Position numbers and translations under genes: made by a program
Part shown: positions 53,425 through 63,589 of the stretch, in pieces
Layout of the letters: each line of letters starts with the position of its first letter
Numbering within the stretch: position 1 is the first letter of the stretch
Origin: Protonemura montana
Lineage: Eukaryota > Arthropoda > Insecta > Plecoptera > Nemouridae
Assembly: GCA_947568835.1 (NCBI GenBank)
Contig: OX387608.1
Location: forward strand, 1,712,001 to 1,776,000
Direction: 5' to 3'
DNA: 64,000 nt
The notes under the pieces: generated by a model
What the model was told of the DNA's origin: nothing
Databases searched by the model: none
The model's input: only the letters and a program-made list of their open reading frames with translations

Positions 53425-56400
53425 ATGGATTTCTTGGAGGACCAGGAAGAAGATGAACATGTAGTGCCTGCAGTAGTCCCATTCCAGGACGTAGACTTAC
53501 TACAAAGTCATGGTGTTGTAAGTTGTTTTTATGTACCTACCAATGGAAAATAAAATTGTAAATAATGCAACATGCTCAAAATGTTTAGAAAATAATAAAA
53601 ATGTATTAATTTAAAGATTGCTGTTATTTTCAGAATATGGCTGACATTAAGAAGCTGCAGACTTCTGGTATATGCACAATAAAAGGCATCCAAATGACCA
53701 CTCGCAAGCGGCTTTGTGCTATCAAAGGGTTTTCGGAGGCAAAAGTCGACAAGATAAAGGAAGCTTGCTCAAAGATAAGCAGTATCGGCTTTTTAACAGC
53801 CAAAGAAGTCGGTGTAAGACGAAAAGAAGTTTTCCGCATCAGCACTGGCAGCCAAGAATTCGAGTAAATTTGTTAATAAGAAACGTCTTAGAAGCCGGCC
53901 TCTCTACAATTGTCACAATTACCTTTTGTTTCATCTTGCAGCACTCTGCTTGGAGGAGGTATCGAATCAATGGCGATTACAGAAGTATTTGGTGAGTTCC
54001 GTACGGGAAAGACGCAACTATCGCATACTCTGTGTGTTACTTCTCAAATGCCGGGCATAAATGGCTACATGGGTGGCAAAGTGATGTTCCTCGACACAGA
54101 GCACACGTTGTATCCTTTGTTTAACTGAAGTTTAACAGACGATTCTTCCTAATGTCAGCACAGGTCCCTGCAATCGGAGATTAAACCATTCAAACAAACC
54201 AGTGCATAAAGATGAGTGTGTCTAAGATTACTACGATCTCACGTTATGGTATTTTGAAAAATTTAGATGCTGTGAATTCTTTAACTGACGGTTATAACAG
54301 TATCTTAGCTTTACGGTGTCAAAATATAGCACATACTTTTAGCAGTAAAACTCCAGAAGTTTTTTTTAAGACATCTTTCAAAAACTGTCAAACCGTTTTA
54401 TCTAAAAAAAAAAAACGCATGGGGTTGAACTTGGGAACACAAAAACGTGCTCTGCTAATTTAGTTTCAATCAGAGCAGGCGTTTGGCTGCTAGAGTGCAA
54501 ACAAATACAAAACAAATTTTTTTTTGGGGTAAGTGGCGTTAAAGATTTTGCTTCACTTGCTACCCCTATCAATTAGCCCCTTATTTTTCAATATTTTATA
54601 TTTTTTCTCAATTTGTTCCCCCTATCCCGACTGTGGCTCCCAAATCTCGCCCCGATCATCCTTGACTCCCTGCCAGCCGACCGGACCGACTGCGTCAGAT
54701 CTGTATGCGTTTCGAGATGGACGAGAGCGCGGTCCTTGACAACGTGCTCTACGCTCGAGCTTACACCAGCGAGCACCAGATGGAGCTACTGGACTACGTG
54801 GCCGCCACATTCCACGAGCAGCGCGGTATCTTCAAGATGCTCATCATCGACTCAGTCATGGCACTCTTCCGAGTCGACTTCAGGTCCACCCTATTCACAA
54901 TATCCAGCCTCTTGGCATCCTATTCACAATATCCAGCCTCTTGGCACCCTATTCACAATATCCAGCCTCTTGTCACCCTATTCACAATATCCAGCCTCTT
55001 GGCATCCTATTCACAATATCCAGCCTCTTGGCACCCTATTCACAATATCCAGCCTCTTGGCATCCTATTCACAATATCCAGCCTCTTGGCATCCTATTCA
55101 CAATATCCAGCCTCTTGGCATCCTATTCACAATATCCAGCTTCTTAACATCCTATTTACAATATCCAGCCTCTTGGCACCCTATTCACAATATCCAGCCT
55201 CTTGGCATCCTATTCACAATACCCAGCCTCTTGGCATCCTATTCACAATATCCAGCCTCTTGGCATCCTATTCACAATATCCAGCCTCTTGGCACCCTAT
55301 TCACAATATCCAGTCTCTTGACACCCTATTCACAATATCCAGTCTCTTGGCACCCTATTCACAATATCCAGCCTCTTGCCACCCTATTCACAATATCCAG
55401 CCTCTTGGCATCCTTTTCACAATATCCAGCCTCTTGACATCCTATTCACAATATCCAGCTTCTTGTATGAAACAGAAGAATGGTCAATGGCTGCTGGTGG
55501 GTGCTAGGGTTACAACGATGGACTAACCTTGCCTTGCAGCGGCCGAGGCGAGCTTGCCGACCGGCAACAAAAACTGGCGCAGCTCATGTCGCGGCTGCAG
55601 AAGATCTCGGAGGAATACAACGTCGCGGTGCTAATTACAAACCAGATGACCTCCGACCCAGGAGCCACCATGTCATTCCAGGTACATAACCTGATTTAAA
55701 ATGCAAACGCTTGCAATTCAACAAGAATTTATTGATAGGAACACTGATAACCTCTAAAAAATGTCCCCATTTGGTCATCAATTTATGAGAGGTTAATAGT
55801 GTTGCTAATAACAAAATATTTTTTCTAAGCAGTGGAATCACAAAATCAATTGATGCTAGATGAAATCTGATTTAAATTGCAAACGCTTGCAATGCACAGG
55901 GTAATTCATTATTATGAACACTAGAACGTCTCAAAAATTGATGCCCAAACAGGGACTCGAGCCCCGATCTTCACCTATCGCGGGTGTACACTCATATCGT
56001 TTTCACTAAAATCGTCTCAAAAAGCCAGTGTCGAAGTAGCTCAATGGGTTAGAGCAACACCCGCGATAGGTGGAGATCGGGGTTCGAGTCCCCGTTTGGG
56101 CATCAATTTTTGAGACGGTTATAGTGTATTTAATAATCAATTGATATTAATCTGACCGACCATGTTTTATCCACGCATGCAAGTTGAAACAAAACTTTAT
56201 ATATTTTTTGCTCAACCTTTAGACGATTGATAACAAGGGAAAATAAAAAAGCAGGTAAATCTAACGTCCCGACGTAAATGTGACCGATATTATCCCTGGT
56301 ATCGCAGGCGGACCCCAAGAAACCTATCGGCGGCAACATAATCGCTCACGCATCCACCACGCGGATCTCCCTGCGCAAGGGGCGGGGCGAAGCTCGTATC

Positions 56401-56487
56401 GCCAAGATCTACGATAGTCCAGACATGCCTGAAAGTGAAGCTACCTTTGCTATCACTGGCGGTGGCATAGCAGACTGCAAGGATTAG
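53425..56487 (+). CDS. DMC1: meiotic recombinase Dmc1
   Basis: There are six exons: 53425-53517, 53634-53863, 53942-54109, 54677-54883, 55540-55681 and 56308-56487. The joined frame is 339 residues (human 340). Dmc1 is the meiosis-specific RecA/Rad51-family ATPase that forms filaments on single-stranded DNA and searches for the homologous chromosome. The acidic N-terminus ([11 protein letters not shown]) and [12 protein letters not shown] lead into the helix-hairpin-helix domain ([15 protein letters not shown]). The Walker A motif is GEFRTGKT (125-132) and Walker B is LIID (219-222). RYxTEHQM-type loop residues appear as [11 protein letters not shown], followed by [20 protein letters not shown] (loop 2 region) and a C-terminal [16 protein letters not shown] segment. 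All family residues look intact. The exon 4 donor GTCCAC is weak and lies inside a minisatellite copy. Confidence 0.96.
54110..54676 (+). other. DMC1 intron 3, no recognised feature
   Basis: The 567-bp intron is AT-rich with short A- and T-runs. The acceptor CTCCCTGCCAG precedes CCGACCGGACCGACTG. No repeat family from this window is found in it. Confidence 0.5.
54886..55462 (+). repeat. 29-bp minisatellite, about 20 copies, in DMC1 intron 4
   Basis: The monomer is CTATTCACAATATCCAGCCT followed by CTTGGCATC. The intron begins GTCCACCCTATTCACAATAT, so the first monomer overlaps the splice donor. The array fills 577 of 656 bases. Confidence 0.97.
55860..56130. repeat. inverted pair of tRNA-like elements in DMC1 intron 5
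   Basis: A truncated minus-strand head (about 55940-55990) faces a complete plus-strand head (56030-56101: A-box TAGCTCAATGGG, B-box GGTTCGAGTCC). CACTAAAATCGTCTCAAAAA at 56004 and TTTTTGAGACGGTTATAGTG at 56107 form an inverted repeat around the complete head. 55745-55800 carries a further fragment. Confidence 0.85.
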
Positions 56488-56830
56488 CATAGGACAAGCA
56501 TAGGACAAGGACTAGCATAGGACTAGCATAGGACTAGCATAGGACAAAAACAAGGTCTAGCATAGGACTAGCATAGGACAAAAACAAGGACTAGCATAGG
56601 ACTAGCATAGGTCTAGCATAGGACAAAAACTAGGACAAGGACTAGCATAGGACAAGTATAGGACAAAAACAAGGACAAGCATAGGATAGAAACAAGGACT
56701 AGCATAGGACAAGTATAGGACAAAAACTAGGACAAGGACTAGCATAGGAGAAGAACTAGGAAAAGTATAGGACCAGATCTAGGACTAGCATAGGACAACA
56801 ACAAGGACTAGGATAGGACTAGCATAGCCA
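56480..56830 (+). repeat. degenerate 11-18-bp tandem repeat starting at the DMC1 stop codon
   Basis: The motif GGACTAGCATA, alternating with GGACAAAAACAA, is repeated about 25 times. The DMC1 stop codon lies in the first unit (GGATTAGCATAGG). Confidence 0.9.
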
Positions 56831-57540
56831 AGGACCCTGCCATCTTGGTATATGTAACTTGGTTATGGTAAATGCACATGTCTAATGTGTATGGCTTAGG
56901 CGTTGTCTCTTAAGACATTAGAAGGACTGCACTGACTGCCTATAAAAGCTGGAAGCAAACAGCCACATGCACTTCGATCCACTTAATGTGAATACGGAGC
57001 CAAGAGGCTGGAAGTTTGTTGTGGTGAGGAACAGGAGAAGGAAATTGCCTTTGCAACAAGAAATTTCTAGAATTTCCGAGGATTTAAGCGTTTCACGGAG
57101 TTGCCGTAGTTTTTCACACGGCTAACGACAAATGCAACTCGTTCGAGCTTTAATCTTGGGATTTCTAGAAATATCTCGACAATAGCACAACGCGATCTTC
57201 TCGGGCAAGTTGCTCATTTTCCTTCTCTAGACAACTTCGAATGTTTGGAACGTATTTTCAAAGTAAATATTTAATTGGTATTTTCTTGCAAGAACTTCCT
57301 CCGCTACAGTTCGTAGCGGCCTCAGCAAACTTACCACACTTCCCTTCGAGTTCACAAGCCTCTACATTTCACAAGGCAACACCTGCTCCTGTATTGCTAA
57401 GTTAAGTTAATTCAGTTCACAACTTTGTATATAAAATATGTTGTAAAGAATAAACGGAATGTAACTGTGTGTGCGATCAACTTCTGATCAACAAAATATA
57501 TTTGTAGTGATTTTTCTTCTAATAGAAGCACCAACTTTAA
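56831..57540. other. region between convergent DMC1 and TONSL, no gene
   Basis: Ordinary AT-rich DNA shows no recognisable feature. It presumably includes 3' UTR sequence of DMC1. Confidence 0.5.
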
Positions 57541-57544
57541 CATC

Positions 57545-57653
57545 AATCTCCCATTAGCATCAGACCACTGATCTCCCATTAGCATCAGACCACTGATCTC
57601 CCATTAGCATCAGACCACTGATCTCCCATTAGCATCAGACCACTGATCTCCCA
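57545..57653 (+). repeat. 25-bp tandem repeat, about 4 copies
   Basis: The monomer is CCACTGATCTCCCATTAGCA followed by TCAGA. It directly adjoins MITE copy 5, whose outer end in other copies reads CACTGATCTCA, so this array also seems to grow from the element's end. Confidence 0.9.
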
Positions 57654-57654
57654 T

Positions 57655-57870
57655 AACAACCTGGATAGCGGTTGCCATGGAGAGACTGCGAAGCCAAGGC
57701 CGCCATCTTTAGGGTCCCTGATTTGCAGTTCTCTGAAAGAACCCGTGCTATTTCAAGTGTTTTCATCGGTAGTTTTCGTGGTTTTTAACGCTTTAAATGT
57801 AAAAATTGGCTGAAAACTTGTTTGAAAGTCATAAATTAGCATTGAAATCATAGGGACACCTCAGTAGCGT
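57655..57870 (-). repeat. MITE-like element (GATGGCGGCC family), copy 5
   Basis: It reads AACCTGGATAGCGGTTGCCA, then GAAGCCAAGGCCGCCATCTT and GCATTGAAATCATAGGGACA. It ends with ACACCTCAGTAGCGTCAC just downstream of the TONSL stop codon. Confidence 0.85.
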
Positions 57871-57905
57871 CACCAGTTTATTTTAGATCAGACTCTAGTT
57901 AGGTG

Positions 57906-60900
57906 TCATAATGACGTAGAATGTGCCTGATATTGCTTGACTGACAGGCAAAGGAACCCATGAGGACCCCTCCTACAAACGGCTCTTTCGTTCCAAACCG
58001 TTCTCCACGTTCTCTCCAAGTCAAGCTCGTGATTCCCTTCGTCGAGCGTCAAGGTCAACTCTTTAAGCCGTCTCGAGTCTTCTTCGAGCCGCCACTCGAA
58101 GCCGCCGACCTTGGGACACCCGACCACGTCCAAGCTTGACATCGAACATCGATCGCCCAACAAAACGCACATCGATTCCGCTCCGATGTCGTTTCCACTC
58201 ACGTTCAACGTTTCGAACTTCGACGCGGCTTCCAGGACGCGGACCAAATCCGACACGTCGTCGTCGTCGACTCGGTTCCTCGAGACGTTGAGAATTCGGA
58301 GATTGTTCGGCACTTCCCGCTCGAAGAAGAGCACGAGTTCGCGAGCGATCTCCGAGCGGTGCGAGTCGGATCGAGCCGTCGCCGCCACGTTCAGGTTTGT
58401 GAGTCGATCCGTGTTCAGTCGGCCGACGAAGAATGCGATTCCGTCGCGGCCAAGTCGGTTGTAACTGATGTCCAGGCTCTCGATTGAGTCCACTGAACAA
58501 AGACCAAGCGTGAGATAACAATCTAATGGCGTTGGTGAATGAGTGGATGATGATGAATCTAACCTAGTATAGAGGAGAGGTGGGGAAACCCTGTGCCGGC
58601 ACGTAGCCTACTCCTGTCGAAGACCAAGGGGACCACCGGCTTAACATCCCTTCCGAAGGACGATACAACGCGAACAACAGGATTCCTTCACAAATCCATG
58701 CTGTCGAGAGGTTGATAAGCAAGGCGAGTGAAGTTGCTGTACTAACTTTTATCCCTCCAACCTCTCTCCCGAACAGAACTTGTCATGTGTATGATGGTCA
58801 CCCATCCAATACCTGACTCAGCGCAGTGTTGCTTAACTTTCATCCCTCCAACCTCTCTCCCAAACAGAACTGGCTTTATAAAATATGAACGACATAATTT
58901 AATAAATGGATAGAACAAATTAATAATAACATTACCATTCATTTAATGTTCATTATTATTTTCCACCTGCATTCAGGTATCCTTGTAACATGCAAATAAT
59001 AATAAAATCAATGAAAGCCGTGCACTCGGCCGGTTCCTTACGATTCAACAGCTGAGGCATGGACGTTGCCGAGCAGTCGAACATGTCCGAGGTCAGCTGA
59101 CACGAACGTAGACTCAACGACCGCAGAGAGACTTGGTCCAGGATCGCAGACAACGCAGCCAGCGTCTGTTTCCCGTGCAGTGAGTTGTGACTCAAGTCCA
59201 GCAGCTTCAACTTCTGAAGAAAACATCACAAGAAGATGACGACTTCTGCCAAACTGGGACCTTCTGCAGTTTTCTGCATAGACATTAATTTTATTTCATT
59301 ATTTTCATGCATTTCTGTCACCTATAACTAAAACAAGTCTTCTAATTTAATTTTTTTTTTTTTTTTTTATGCATCCAACGTCAATTTGTAGTTATTTGAG
59401 TTTGACAGGTTGTGACGTGATATAGCGTCACTAGAATCAGAGTGACTGTGAGTATTCACAGCCTCGTGGTTCTACTCCTTGGAGATCTGTCATTCTCATC
59501 AAATACACTAAAATCATCTCAAAAAGCCAGTGTCCAAGTAGCTCAATTGGTTAGATCAACACCCGCGACAGGTGGAGATCGGGGTTCGAGTCCCCGTTTG
59601 GGCATCAATTTTTAAGACAGTTATATTGCCGATAAGAATAAAACTGTGTTTTTATTTGTTTGTTATCTTTAACAGTTTGTTATCTTTAACAGTTTGTTAT
59701 CTTTAACAGTTTGTTAGCTTTAAGCCTAAACGTTGTGTGTATGAAAACTCAAAGGTGCTAATGTTCAGACGGCTGCTGCACATGAACGGTGGGTGATAAA
59801 ATAAATATATTTCTGTTCCGTCCCAAACCTACTTTCTCTAGTTGCTTACCATTTTTATGATAGAAATTTGGTCCGGTAATTTTTTTTTTTTTCGACATAA
59901 AATGATCCTTTTTGCAGTTGCATGTTTTGTTCCCGATATAACTGATAGGAGATGTAAAGAGACGTTGAAAGAGGACCGTACCTGCGCTAATGCAGCGTTG
60001 TTGACGAAGGCGTTGCCCAGGTGAACCAGACCAAGGTCGTTGACCCCGTTACTGCCGAGCAGAAGATCTTCTAGGTGGCCGAGCTTGTGCAGCGCATCCG
60101 ACAGCAACTGTCAGACAAAAACCAGAACACATTCGTTCATATCCGTTATGTTTACTCAAGTTAGAGGGAAAGTTACCGGGGAAAGAAAAATTATTTGAAA
60201 AAAAAATTGGGTTTTTGAATGCTGATCAGAGAGGAGAAAATCAATCAATTAATTTGCATCTCTCCAAATACATGGTTGACCATTCTAATCTATATTATAA
60301 AATACAGTTTCTTATAAAAGTAGCAATAATATTTTGGTATGATTATAATATTGCCTACAGTTATTTATGAACATTGTGCATTAATAAAAAGTGTTGATAA
60401 TAGGTTAAAGATACATAGATTTGAGATGTTAGCTATTTATAACTATACAACTTTAGAGAAAAACTGATTGAAATTGCAAACGCTTGCAATGCGCCGGGTA
60501 TTTTATTATTGTCAACACTTTAATAGTCTCAAAAATGCTTGGCATCAATTTTTGAGATGTTTTTAGTGTTCATAATTATAACAAATTATTTAACTTAGTT
60601 TTCTGACATTTTGCAACTCATGCCTTGATAAAGTAACAGGTACAAGTTACAAAATGCCTGGACATTTTGTTGTTCTTCACTCAGCATTCAAAACCCAGTT
60701 TTTAAAATGTGTTTTTTTTTTCAAATCTAAGGTCGTCTAAAGTAGATACAAGTACAGTAGCCATAACAACGCCGTTCTAACCTTGATTCCATCCTCTCTG
60801 AGCAAGTTCCCGGTCAAGTTAAGCCTGACCAGTCGATCCTGCTCGTGCACGGCTCGTAGGACTGGGGCCACGCCCACCGCTTCGAGCGCCAGATCTTCGA

Positions 60901-63585
60901 GCTCGAGCTCGAAACGAGCCCGACTTTGCTCGAGCCGGTCTCGAGCCCGAGCGTCGAGCTGAACGCTCAGCGTGGAGCAAGCGTCGAGGTAACGTTCACG
61001 CAACGACGGCAAGTTCCACGACTCGACAGTCGAGGAGACTTCGTCGGGACCGAGAATCAACGCAACGGGATCTTCTCGAGCTAACAACGCTCCGTCCTTT
61101 GTTACCAAGCTCAGCGTCGGCTTCACACCGTGGAGGCTGCAACCAAAGAGAGACTTTACATTTAACTGCTGTCAATAAACATAAACGATAACATTACAGT
61201 AATTAGGTACAGCATTGTATCTTTGTCATTATTTTAATGTTTTACCATTTAAAAATTACTATGTTGCTTATTTTATAACATAACTTAACATATTATATTA
61301 TATTAAATCATACTTGTGGAATTTAAAAGTGTCCAAATAGCTCAATGGTTCAGAGCAACACCCGCGACAGGTGGAGATCGGGATTCAACTCCGCGTTTGG
61401 GCATCAATTTTTGAGACGGTTATAGAGTAGTTAATAATAAAATAATAACCCCGTTTAGGTATGATTTTAATCTGCGCAGTAATTTGCTTTAAAACAATGA
61501 TATTTTAATAATTGCAAACCAAGAAACTATGACAACACACGAAGAACAAGAATAAAATAGTTTTTAACAATGTGTTTGCTTCGAAACGGAATATTTGGTG
61601 ACTTGGAAATACAAACAAAATATCAATGTGACTTCTTACTTTGACCTCCAAATGACAGTTGAAAAGTTAAACCCCATCCTTCCAGGTTCAAATATTGAAC
61701 ACTGATTTGGACAGAGAGAAAATAGTGACGGCTGCTAAATAAAATTTATTTTATGTGACAGGACAAAGCCTTCCTTAATCATAAAGGTGTGGGTACTTTC
61801 AACCTTCTACACGTCGATGTTTAGGAAATAAAGCAGGAACCAAATAAAATAAAATACAAAAAACTAAACCGTGGACCGACTTGAAGTAGCGCCGGGCAGC
61901 TTCGTCTGCGAGTGCTCCAATGGTGTGCGCTGGAAGCACCGGCACAAGAAACAAAGTTCCCTCGATGCGAACTTTGACGGCTGCTGGCGCTGGGCCTTGC
62001 GCTGGGCCTTGCGCTGGGCCTTGCGCTGGATCTTGCGCTGGGTCTTGCCCCGGTCCCGAGGTTGCCAGCGCGCTGGCGCCAAGCCTCGAGGTCGACTTCA
62101 CTTGTAAACTCTCGTAACGACAACGTGGTCTGTGAACACGAGCCGTCGTAAAGACAAGTCGGCACTAAATCTTACAACACGAGATATGTGGATCCTGGTA
62201 GCTTTGCTCGACAAGCGGATTTATTTGTTTTGCAAGTCTTTTATCGAAACAAAAATTTAAATGTGAAATTTAAAATTTGTTAGAGAAAACTGAAATGTAA
62301 GTCAAGGAATAAATGTACCACACAATTTGTTATGATCTTATCTACTATCTATATACATATGTAAGCAGGGATGCATTCAAGACAAACCTCAAAATCTTCT
62401 ACCTCTGAGAAGAGTTATATAATTTAGAAGATTTTTATAATAGAGATCATTAGGTTAGGGCGTGCTTGGGTAGACATATAAGTTATGTTAGACCGCTACG
62501 GGCGACAATGTATATACATTGCAAAATGTACGAGAACAGCTAAAAAAATACAGATATATCTCGATCTATACAAAACTAACTTGCTATCTTATTGTCATGA
62601 TCGATATGACCCTGCAATGCGCACCTGTCTGAAATCTTCCTACTGAACCCAAAGCTGGACGAGAGCAGAGACGGCTGTTGCAGCCTCGATTGTCTACTTT
62701 CCAGCGGAGAGTTTGAAACAAGCTCCTCCCCTTCAAGCTCCTCCCCTTCGAGCTCCACGTCCATCAGGTCTACGCAAACTGTTTCTGCGGGTGAGGACGG
62801 GATCGGACAGGTTCTGGTAGACGAAGCCGCTAGGTCATCGCCTGACGAAGGCGAATGAAGTCGGGTTCTGGCTGCGGCCGCAGGTTTGCTCGGAAAGTTG
62901 ACTGATTTAGCTGGGGTTTGCAGCCGCAGACGATTGGCGGACTTTTGTGGTCCGCCGAGGAAGTCTTTGCTGTAATACAAACGGAAGATCGGACGTTAAC
63001 GACAGAACTGGCTTGAAGCTTGGTAAATCTCACCATACCAGCGCTCTCCTGGCTTTACTGATGTTTTGTAAGTTTAAAATTAGATACATACATAGGCTCG
63101 AGAAATAACGGTTTTTAGAGCCATGTCTACTTGATGTCAACTTAGCACTAGTTTTAACAATAACTATATTATATGGGTTTTGAATGCCAAGTAAAGAACA
63201 ACTAAATTTAACTCCTTTACTAAGCATTCAAAACCCGTTTAAAATAGTTTTTATTAACTCAAGAAATAAAAAAAAAAAAATCTTTGTTGATCAAACTAAG
63301 CCTGATGTTGGTGAATTTAACTCACCCAACGTTGCCATCGCCCTTGCGTCGCTTCAGATTGTTCACGCCCATATCGTCCTCCAGCCAATCATCGCCCACC
63401 TCATCATCGCCCATCAGCGCCGGTCGTTCTTCAGGCATCGTCACCCTCGACTGTTCCGGTTCTTGCACGCGGTGGCGGACGTTCTGCATTGTGCTGGCGT
63501 AGTCTTGCGCTGCAGGAACGGTCCGTTCCACGGAACGCAGTCGCGGCGGAGTAAGCAGCCCGTCGTCGTCCTCCATCGAAACCAC
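57906..63585 (-). CDS. TONSL: Tonsoku-like (TONSL), C-terminal half, partial
   Basis: Seven exons are in the window: 63585-63326, 62969-62625, 62129-61881, 61136-60782, 60107-59982, 59213-59042 and 58492-57906. Phases agree and they encode 697 residues; the N-terminal TPR and ankyrin regions lie beyond the right edge. TONSL with MMS22L reads newly replicated histone H4 (K20me0) and loads Rad51 at damaged forks. Visible parts are an acidic DWLEDD linker, a Ser/Pro-rich stretch, a short in-frame repeat (AQGPAQGP), a ubiquitin-like domain (VKVRIEGTLFLVPV, then LADEAARRYF and VTKDGALLAREDP), and leucine-rich repeats (RLNLTGNLLREDGI, LEDLLLGSNGVNDLGL, LKLLDLSHNSLHG, SLDISYNRLGRDGI, RILNVSRNRVDDDDV). 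The intron 60782 donor is GTTAGA and that at 61880 is GTCGGT; both are weak but phase-consistent. Confidence 0.92.
58525..58885 (-). mobile_element. 5S rRNA-derived SINE, copy 7, in the last TONSL intron
   Basis: It begins inside the tail (TAATGGCGTTGGTGAATGAG) and keeps the body (ACCGGCTTAACATCCCTTCC) and about 1.3 5S-like blocks. It is truncated at its 5' end. Confidence 0.85.
59376..59640 (+). mobile_element. tRNA-like element, most complete copy
   Basis: The 5' part starts CATCCAACGTCAATTTGTAG and contains GTGACGTGATATAGCGTCAC (a near-palindrome). The tRNA-like head is 59532-59603, flanked by CACTAAAATCATCTCAAAAA and TTTTTAAGACAGTTATA. It lies in the TONSL intron 59214-59981. Confidence 0.85.
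59655..59725 (+). repeat. 17-bp tandem repeat, about 4 copies
   Basis: The unit is TTTGTTATCTTTAACAG, with the last copy diverging (TTTGTTAGCTTTAAG). Confidence 0.9.
60108..60781 (-). other. TONSL intron with dispersed-repeat remnants
   Basis: 60465-60575 carries both ends of the tRNA-like family without its head (GCAAACGCTTGCAATGCGCC, GGCATCAATTTTTGAGATG). 60600-60710 carries the CCTTGATAAAGTAACAGGTA / GCATTCAAAACCCAG dispersed repeat. No gene is present. Confidence 0.6.
61331..61402 (+). repeat. tRNA-like head, decayed copy
   Basis: The A-box reads TAGCTCAATGGT and the B-box GGATTCAACTCC. Substitutions break the T-arm and the D-arm. The 3' flank CATCAATTTTTGAGACGGTT is retained. Confidence 0.8.
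61470..61790 (+). repeat. dispersed element of about 320 bp, copy B, in a TONSL intron
   Basis: This is the second copy of the 42008-42325 element in the same orientation, with scattered single-base differences. Confidence 0.85.
61988..62048 (-). repeat. 12-bp tandem repeat inside TONSL coding sequence
   Basis: The unit GCTGGGCCTTGC (plus strand) is repeated about five times and stays in frame, encoding repeats of AQGP/AQDP between the Ser-rich linker and the ubiquitin-like domain. Confidence 0.9.
62130..62624 (-). other. TONSL intron, no recognised feature
   Basis: A 495-bp AT-rich intron with no repeat family from this window. Confidence 0.5.
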
Positions 63586-63589
63586 CTGA

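Noticed and set aside
54613..55526. ORFs of 273-274 codons running through the DMC1 exon 4 region
   Set aside because: They read from exon 4 into the 29-bp minisatellite. The conserved family alignment ends at the donor at 54884.
56030..56101. Functional tRNA gene
   Set aside because: It folds as a cloverleaf, but position 33 is G instead of U, pair 27-43 is mismatched, and the sequence is one of many dispersed copies with shared flanks.
58063..58521. Alternative-frame ORFs over the last TONSL exon
   Set aside because: Only the frame with leucine-rich repeats continues from the upstream exon in the right phase.
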